A stretch of DNA of 52,015 nt. It comes from F1-60-MAGs149 sp044369995 (GTDB lineage Bacteria; Actinomycetota; Thermoleophilia; Gaiellales; F1-60-MAGs149). The notes beneath the pieces were generated by a model that searched no databases, was not told the origin of the DNA, and saw only the letters and a program-made list of their open reading frames with translations. Position numbers and translations under genes: made by a program. Shown here one piece after another: positions 48,476 to 52,015 of this stretch (position 1 is the stretch's first letter; the number at the start of each line of letters is the position of its first letter). The stretch spans positions 1 through 52,015 of the forward strand of contig JBILWG010000002.1 in the NCBI GenBank assembly GCA_044369995.1. Reading direction: 5' to 3'.

Positions 48476-50059
48476 ATGCGCCTCGCGCTGGCCCAGCTGG
48501 ATCCCACCGTCGGCGACCTCGCCGGCAATGCCGCGCTGATTCGCGCTGCCGTCGAGGCGGCGGCTGCGCAGGGTGCCGAGCTGGTCGTCACGCCCGAGCT
48601 CGCGATCTGCGGCTATCCGCCGGAGGATCTCGTGCTGCGGCCCACGTTCGTCGCGGCCTGCGAGGCGGCGGTGGCCGAGCTTGCTGCCGGGTTGCCCATT
48701 CCGGTCATCGTCGGGGGGCCGCACGCGGGCCCGACCGGCGTCTGCAACTCGGCGTACCTGCTGCGCGACGGCGAGGTCGCTGCGCGCTACGACAAGATGG
48801 CGCTGCCGAACTACAGCGTGTTCGACGAGCAGCGGACCTTCGTGCCCGGCTCTGGCCCGCTGATCGTCGACGTGGCGGGTGAGCGCGTGGGTCTTTCGAT
48901 CTGCGAGGACATCTGGGTCGGTGACGGCCCGGCGCACGCCGCGGCGCGCGACGGTGCGACGCTGATCGTCAACCTCTCCGCCTCGCCCTACCACGTGGGC
49001 AAGGGCGAGATTCGCGACGAGCTCGTCGCCACCTTCGCCCGCGACCACGGTGTCGCCGTCGGCTACGCCAATCTCGTCGGCGGACAGGACGAGCTGGCGT
49101 TCGATGGTCGTAGCCTGGTCTACGACGCGGCGGGTGTGCTGCTGGCGCGGGGCGTGTACTGCGCGACGGATCTGGTGGTGTGCGATGTGCCGGGTGGGGC
49201 GGGTGAGGTCGCGCCACTTCCCGCGAGCCGCGATGCCGAGCTATGGGCTGCGCTGCGGCTGGGCCTGCGCGACTACGTGGAGAAGAACGGCTTCAAGGGC
49301 GTGCTGTTCGGTCTGTCGGGCGGTATCGATTCGGCGCTCGTGGCGGCGCTCAGCGTGGATGCGCTGGGGGCCGATCGCGTGCATGCGGTGTCGATGCCGA
49401 CGCGGTACAACCTGTCGGAGACGCGGACCGACGCGCAGGTGGTGGCGGAGAATCTCGGGATCGATTTCCGCGAGCTGCCGATCGAGGACCTGCGGCTGGC
49501 GTTTCACGAGCTGCTGCCCGAGATCGACGGGTTGGCGGCGGAGAACATGCAGGCGCGTATCCGCGGGGTGCTCCTGATGAGCCTGTCGAATCAGCATGGC
49601 TGGCTGGTGCTGACGACGGGCAACAAGAGCGAGGTCGCGACGGGCTACTCGACGCTGTACGGCGATTCGGTCGGCGGGTTCGCGCCGATCAAGGATGTGC
49701 CGAAGACGACGGTGTTCGCGCTCAGCCGCCACGTCAATGCCGTCCATGGCCGCGAGGTGATCCCGGTGTCGACGATCGAGCGGCCGCCGACGGCCGAGCT
49801 GCGCGAGGGGCAGCGCGACGACCAGTCGCTGCCGCCGTACGACGTGCTCGATCCGGTGCTGCACGCGTACATCGAGGAGCGCCGTTCGCCCGCCGAGATC
49901 GCTGCCGCGGGCCTTGTCGATCTCGAGACCGCCACGCGCATCGCGGGGCTGGTCGATCGTGCCGAGTACAAGCGCCGTCAGGCCGCACCGGGCCTGAAGG
50001 TCCATCCCATCGCGTTCGGCCGTGACCGCCGCATGCCCATCACCAACCGCTTCTCGTAG
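48476..50059 (+). CDS. nadE: Glutamine-dependent NAD synthetase
   Basis: A 527-residue two-domain enzyme making NAD from nicotinate adenine dinucleotide. The N-terminal nitrilase-like glutaminase domain shows its triad in TPELAICGYPPEDL (Glu), RYDKMALPNYSVFDE (Lys) and GLSICEDIW (Cys). The C-terminal ATP pyrophosphatase domain starts near residue 265 with VLFGLSGGIDSALVAAL, and TGNKSEVATGYSTLYGD follows. It feeds the NAD pool used by complex I and other dehydrogenases. The length is normal for the short type found in many bacteria. Confidence 0.95.
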   Translation: MRLALAQLDPTVGDLAGNAALIRAAVEAAAAQGAELVVTPELAICGYPPEDLVLRPTFVAACEAAVAELAAGLPIPVIVGGPHAGPTGVCNSAYLLRDGEVAARYDKMALPNYSVFDEQRTFVPGSGPLIVDVAGERVGLSICEDIWVGDGPAHAAARDGATLIVNLSASPYHVGKGEIRDELVATFARDHGVAVGYANLVGGQDELAFDGRSLVYDAAGVLLARGVYCATDLVVCDVPGGAGEVAPLPASRDAELWAALRLGLRDYVEKNGFKGVLFGLSGGIDSALVAALSVDALGADRVHAVSMPTRYNLSETRTDAQVVAENLGIDFRELPIEDLRLAFHELLPEIDGLAAENMQARIRGVLLMSLSNQHGWLVLTTGNKSEVATGYSTLYGDSVGGFAPIKDVPKTTVFALSRHVNAVHGREVIPVSTIERPPTAELREGQRDDQSLPPYDVLDPVLHAYIEERRSPAEIAAAGLVDLETATRIAGLVDRAEYKRRQAAPGLKVHPIAFGRDRRMPITNRFS

Positions 50060-50068
50060 GAGGCTCCC

Positions 50069-50827
50069 ATGCTGATCCACCACACCCAGGACCCCCAGTG
50101 GCTGGCCGACGCGTACGTCGTCGCCAAGGAGCAGGGCGGCCCCGCTATCTGGATCGACTGCAACGGCGCCCATGACGATCTGCATCGTTTCGTCGAGGAG
50201 AACGACCTCACGATCGAGGGCGTGCTGCTCACGCACCACCACATCGACCACATCTACGGGCTCGACGAGGTGCTGGAGCGCTACGGCGTCGACGCCGCGG
50301 CCAGCGCCCGCGCGATCGAGCTGATCCGCGAGGACGGCGACTTCACCGGCGACATCGCCCATGTCCTCGCCGAAGATGGCGCCTTCGAGCTGGCGGGGCT
50401 CCAGGTGCAGGCGATTCCGACCCCGGGCCATGCGGGTGGACATCTCGCGTTCCTGATCGATGGCACCGATGTGTTCACCGGCGACGTGCTGTTCCACGGC
50501 ACCGTCGGCGGCACGCGCGCGCCGGGGCACACCGACCTCGCCGACCTGCAGGCCTCGCTCGGCCGCCTGCTCGCCCTCGACGACGCCGTCGTCGTGCATC
50601 CGGGCCACACGGTGCCGACGACGATCGGCGCCGAGCGCGCGTCGAACCCCTTCGTCCGCTACTTCCGCGGCGAGGACGCCGCGCTCGATGAGCCCGTCAC
50701 CGCCTGGGGCGACCCGGCCACGCTGCTCGTCTGGGGCCCCGACTACGACGGCGGCCACAAGGCGCTGGTGCGCTGGGCCGATGGCTCAGAGGACATCGTG
50801 GGCGGCTCGAAGGTCGAGCGCGGCTAG
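50069..50827 (+). CDS. MBL-fold metallo-hydrolase (glyoxalase II-like)
   Basis: A 252-residue protein. THHHIDHIYGLDEVLERY gives the HxHxDH motif near residues 55-60. PTPGHAGGHLAFLI holds the third His, FTGDVLFHGTVGGTRAPG the bridging Asp, and HPGHTVPTTIGAE the last His, as in glyoxalase II and relatives. The roughly 60 residues after the core (TAWGDPATLLVWGPDYDGG) are additional. The exact thioester or other substrate cannot be given. It lies 9 bp after nadE and probably shares its transcript. Confidence 0.85.
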   Translation: MLIHHTQDPQWLADAYVVAKEQGGPAIWIDCNGAHDDLHRFVEENDLTIEGVLLTHHHIDHIYGLDEVLERYGVDAAASARAIELIREDGDFTGDIAHVLAEDGAFELAGLQVQAIPTPGHAGGHLAFLIDGTDVFTGDVLFHGTVGGTRAPGHTDLADLQASLGRLLALDDAVVVHPGHTVPTTIGAERASNPFVRYFRGEDAALDEPVTAWGDPATLLVWGPDYDGGHKALVRWADGSEDIVGGSKVERG

Positions 50828-50835
50828 CGGGTCGC

Positions 50836-50851
50836 CTGGGCTGCTGCCCGG
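50836..50851. terminator. Small hairpin after the MBL gene
   Basis: CTGGGC and GCCCGG pair around a TGCT loop, 9 bp after the stop. It is short and lacks a T-tract. The rest of the 150-bp gap (50828-50977) shows nothing further except the next promoter box. Confidence 0.25.
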
Positions 50852-50964
50852 TGCACGGGCGGGTTGATCACCGGCGACCGTCAGGGCGACGGGAGACGGA
50901 ACGCGTGCGCGCCCGTGGGCGGGGACGCCGTCCGCACGGTGTCCGGACCGTCATGGGGTCGCGG

Positions 50965-50970
50965 TAGTCT
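50965..50970 (+). promoter_or_regulatory. -10 box of small membrane gene
   Basis: TAGTCT lies 7 nt before the ATG at 50978; leaderless type. Confidence 0.45.
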
Positions 50971-50977
50971 TCACCAT

Positions 50978-51175
50978 ATGGCTGATACCCAGAGTCCCGC
51001 TCGGCAAGTCGCCAGCGCCGTCATCTTCTTCGTCATCGTCGCCTTGTTCCAACTCCTGTTCGAGTGGATCTTCGGCGATGCCATCGATGCCCGGTACCTC
51101 GTCCAGGTGGCAATCGCCTCCGTGATCATGACCCTACTGTTCACCGTGTTCACGCGGCGGCGTCTGCGGCGGTAA
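50978..51175 (+). CDS. Small two-helix membrane protein
   Basis: A 65-residue protein with two hydrophobic helices (VASAVIFFVIVALFQLLFEWIF split by the acidic FGDAIDAR, then VQVAIASVIMTLLFTVF) and a basic end RRRLRR. The layout suggests both termini are cytoplasmic. The family is not recognised. The TAGTCT box 7 nt upstream and the hairpin downstream at 51243 support a short single-gene transcript. Confidence 0.6.
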   Translation: MADTQSPARQVASAVIFFVIVALFQLLFEWIFGDAIDARYLVQVAIASVIMTLLFTVFTRRRLRR

Positions 51176-51242
51176 GCGGCGCCGCGCTGGCGGTCGACGC
51201 GGGATCAGCGAGCGCCGCCTGCACGCCGCGGTGGCGCCATGA

Positions 51243-51269
51243 GGACGGGACCTGCCGAGGAGCCCGTCC
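51243..51269 (+). terminator. Hairpin terminator after small membrane gene
   Basis: Arms GGACGGG (51243-51249) and CCCGTCC (51263-51269) flank a 13-nt loop and are followed by CTTCCGTT, a modest pyrimidine run. Confidence 0.5.
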
Positions 51270-51351
51270 CTTCCGTTGGGGTTGGACGCCGGTCGTTCGC
51301 GATCGAGGGGGTGCAGGACTCGTGCCTCGAGCGAGCCGCGCGAGGCTGATC

Positions 51352-51371
51352 CGTACCATCGTCAAGGTACG
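51352..51371. promoter_or_regulatory. Inverted repeat upstream of katG remnant
   Basis: CGTACC (51352-51357) and GGTACG (51366-51371) form a perfect 6-bp inverted repeat with an 8-bp gap, 33 bp before the ATG of the katG remnant. It may be a leftover operator of a peroxide or metal regulator. Evidence is limited to the symmetry. Confidence 0.3.
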
Positions 51372-51404
51372 TCCGACCACCGTGCGTCAGCGCCCGCCGA
51401 TCCG

Positions 51405-51998
51405 ATGGGCGAGGACTTCGACTACGCCGCGGAGTTCGCGACGCTCGACCTGGCCGCGCGGGCTGCCGGACATGAGGTCACGGTGCCGTTCGCGCCGGGT
51501 CGCACCGACACGACGCAGGAGCTGACGGACGTCGAGTCGTTCGCGGTGCTCGAGCCGATGGCGGACGGGTTCCGCAACTACTCGAGTGTGAACAACTGGG
51601 ATCCGCGTCCGCTGGAGCACCAGCTGATCGACCGCGCCAACCTGCTGACGCTGACGGCACCGGAGCTGACGGTCCTGATCGGCGGCCTGCGGGCGATCAA
51701 CGGCGTTCTGACGACGCGGCCGGAGGTGCTCACGACGGACTTCTTCGTGAACCTGCTCGACATGAGCACCGCGTGGCAGCCCACCTCGAGCGATGAGCAG
51801 TCCTTCGAGGGTCGCGATCGGGCGACCGGTGAAGCCAAGTGGACCGGCACCCGCGTCGATCTCGTGTTCGGCTCGAACTCGCAGCTGCGCGCCCTCGCCG
51901 AGGTCTACGCCTCCGACGACGCGCAGGCGAAGTTCGTCGGCGACTTCGTCGCCGCGTGGGACAAGGTCATGAACCTCGATCGGTTCGACCTGGTCTAG
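51405..51998 (+). pseudogene. katG: Catalase-peroxidase (katG) remnant with internal deletion
   Basis: A 197-residue open frame. The first roughly 20 residues, MGEDFDYAAEFATLDLAA, match the extreme N-terminal part of KatG just before the heme-domain helices. The next residues, AGHEVTVPFAPGRTD, jump straight to the end of the C-terminal domain, which then continues normally (TDVESFAVLEP, LTDFFVNLLDM, KWTGTRVDLVFGSNSQLRAL, FVAAWDKVMNLDRF). Full-length KatG is about 720-750 residues. Roughly 500 residues, including both the distal Arg-Trp-His and the proximal His heme sites, are missing, so catalase or peroxidase activity is impossible. The frame is intact, so expression of a fragment cannot be excluded. 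Confidence 0.82.
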
Positions 51999-52015
51999 TC
52001 GCAGGCGGTCGGGCC

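Overview
This 52 kb window is high-GC DNA with dense, often overlapping genes. It carries a complete 14-gene respiratory complex I operon (nuoA-N), IclR and GntR/FCD regulators, GTG starts and many start codons placed 6-9 nt after a TANNNT box (leaderless-type promoters). Together these suggest an aerobic, high-GC actinobacterium, possibly of a deep lineage such as Thermoleophilia. That taxonomic guess is inference; there is no rRNA, tRNA or CRISPR array in the window to anchor it.

Region 1 (1-3.9 kb) holds a truncated unknown gene, a TauE/SafE-type transporter split into two half-size genes, trehalose-6-phosphate phosphatase, an MFS transporter and a pair of long GC palindromes.

Region 2 (3.9-18.5 kb) is the most interesting part. 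A ten-gene minus-strand operon begins with an IclR regulator. It continues with a corrinoid protein, MetV-like and MetF-like proteins, a methyl-THF:corrinoid methyltransferase, a corrinoid-activating iron-sulfur ATPase, a DUF1638 protein, a dimethylglycine-dehydrogenase-type flavoprotein, an aminotransferase and a 2-hydroxyacid (glyoxylate/hydroxypyruvate) reductase. Divergent from it is an MttB-family methyltransferase without pyrrolysine, followed by a GntR regulator and a convergent sarcosine-oxidase-like flavoprotein. The most economical reading is a route for stripping methyl groups from a methylated amine such as glycine betaine. The first methyl would leave by a cobalamin relay to tetrahydrofolate, the later ones by flavoenzymes, and the carbon would be drained through an aminotransferase and reductase toward glycerate or glycolate. 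A second pair of palindromes, with the same 180-bp spacing as the first pair, lies just downstream.

Region 3 (18.5-27.7 kb) is housekeeping: metallophosphoesterase, MscS channel, beta-carbonic anhydrase, peroxiredoxin, RarA ATPase, transketolase, a DtxR-family regulator, M20 peptidase, S4 RNA-binding protein and an ErpA/IscA-type protein with a cysteine-bearing tail.

Region 4 (28-42.4 kb) is nuoABCDEFGHIJKLMN, in canonical order with overlapping ends and one visible upstream promoter.

Region 5 (42.4-52 kb) holds a UPF0173 hydrolase, a DUF1028 protein, a Fic-domain protein with its own inhibitory motif and an AT-rich leader, Mrp ATPase, a DUF1015 protein, an OB-fold/HD protein whose HD motif has decayed, NAD synthetase, an MBL-fold hydrolase, a small membrane protein and a katG remnant with its catalytic core deleted.
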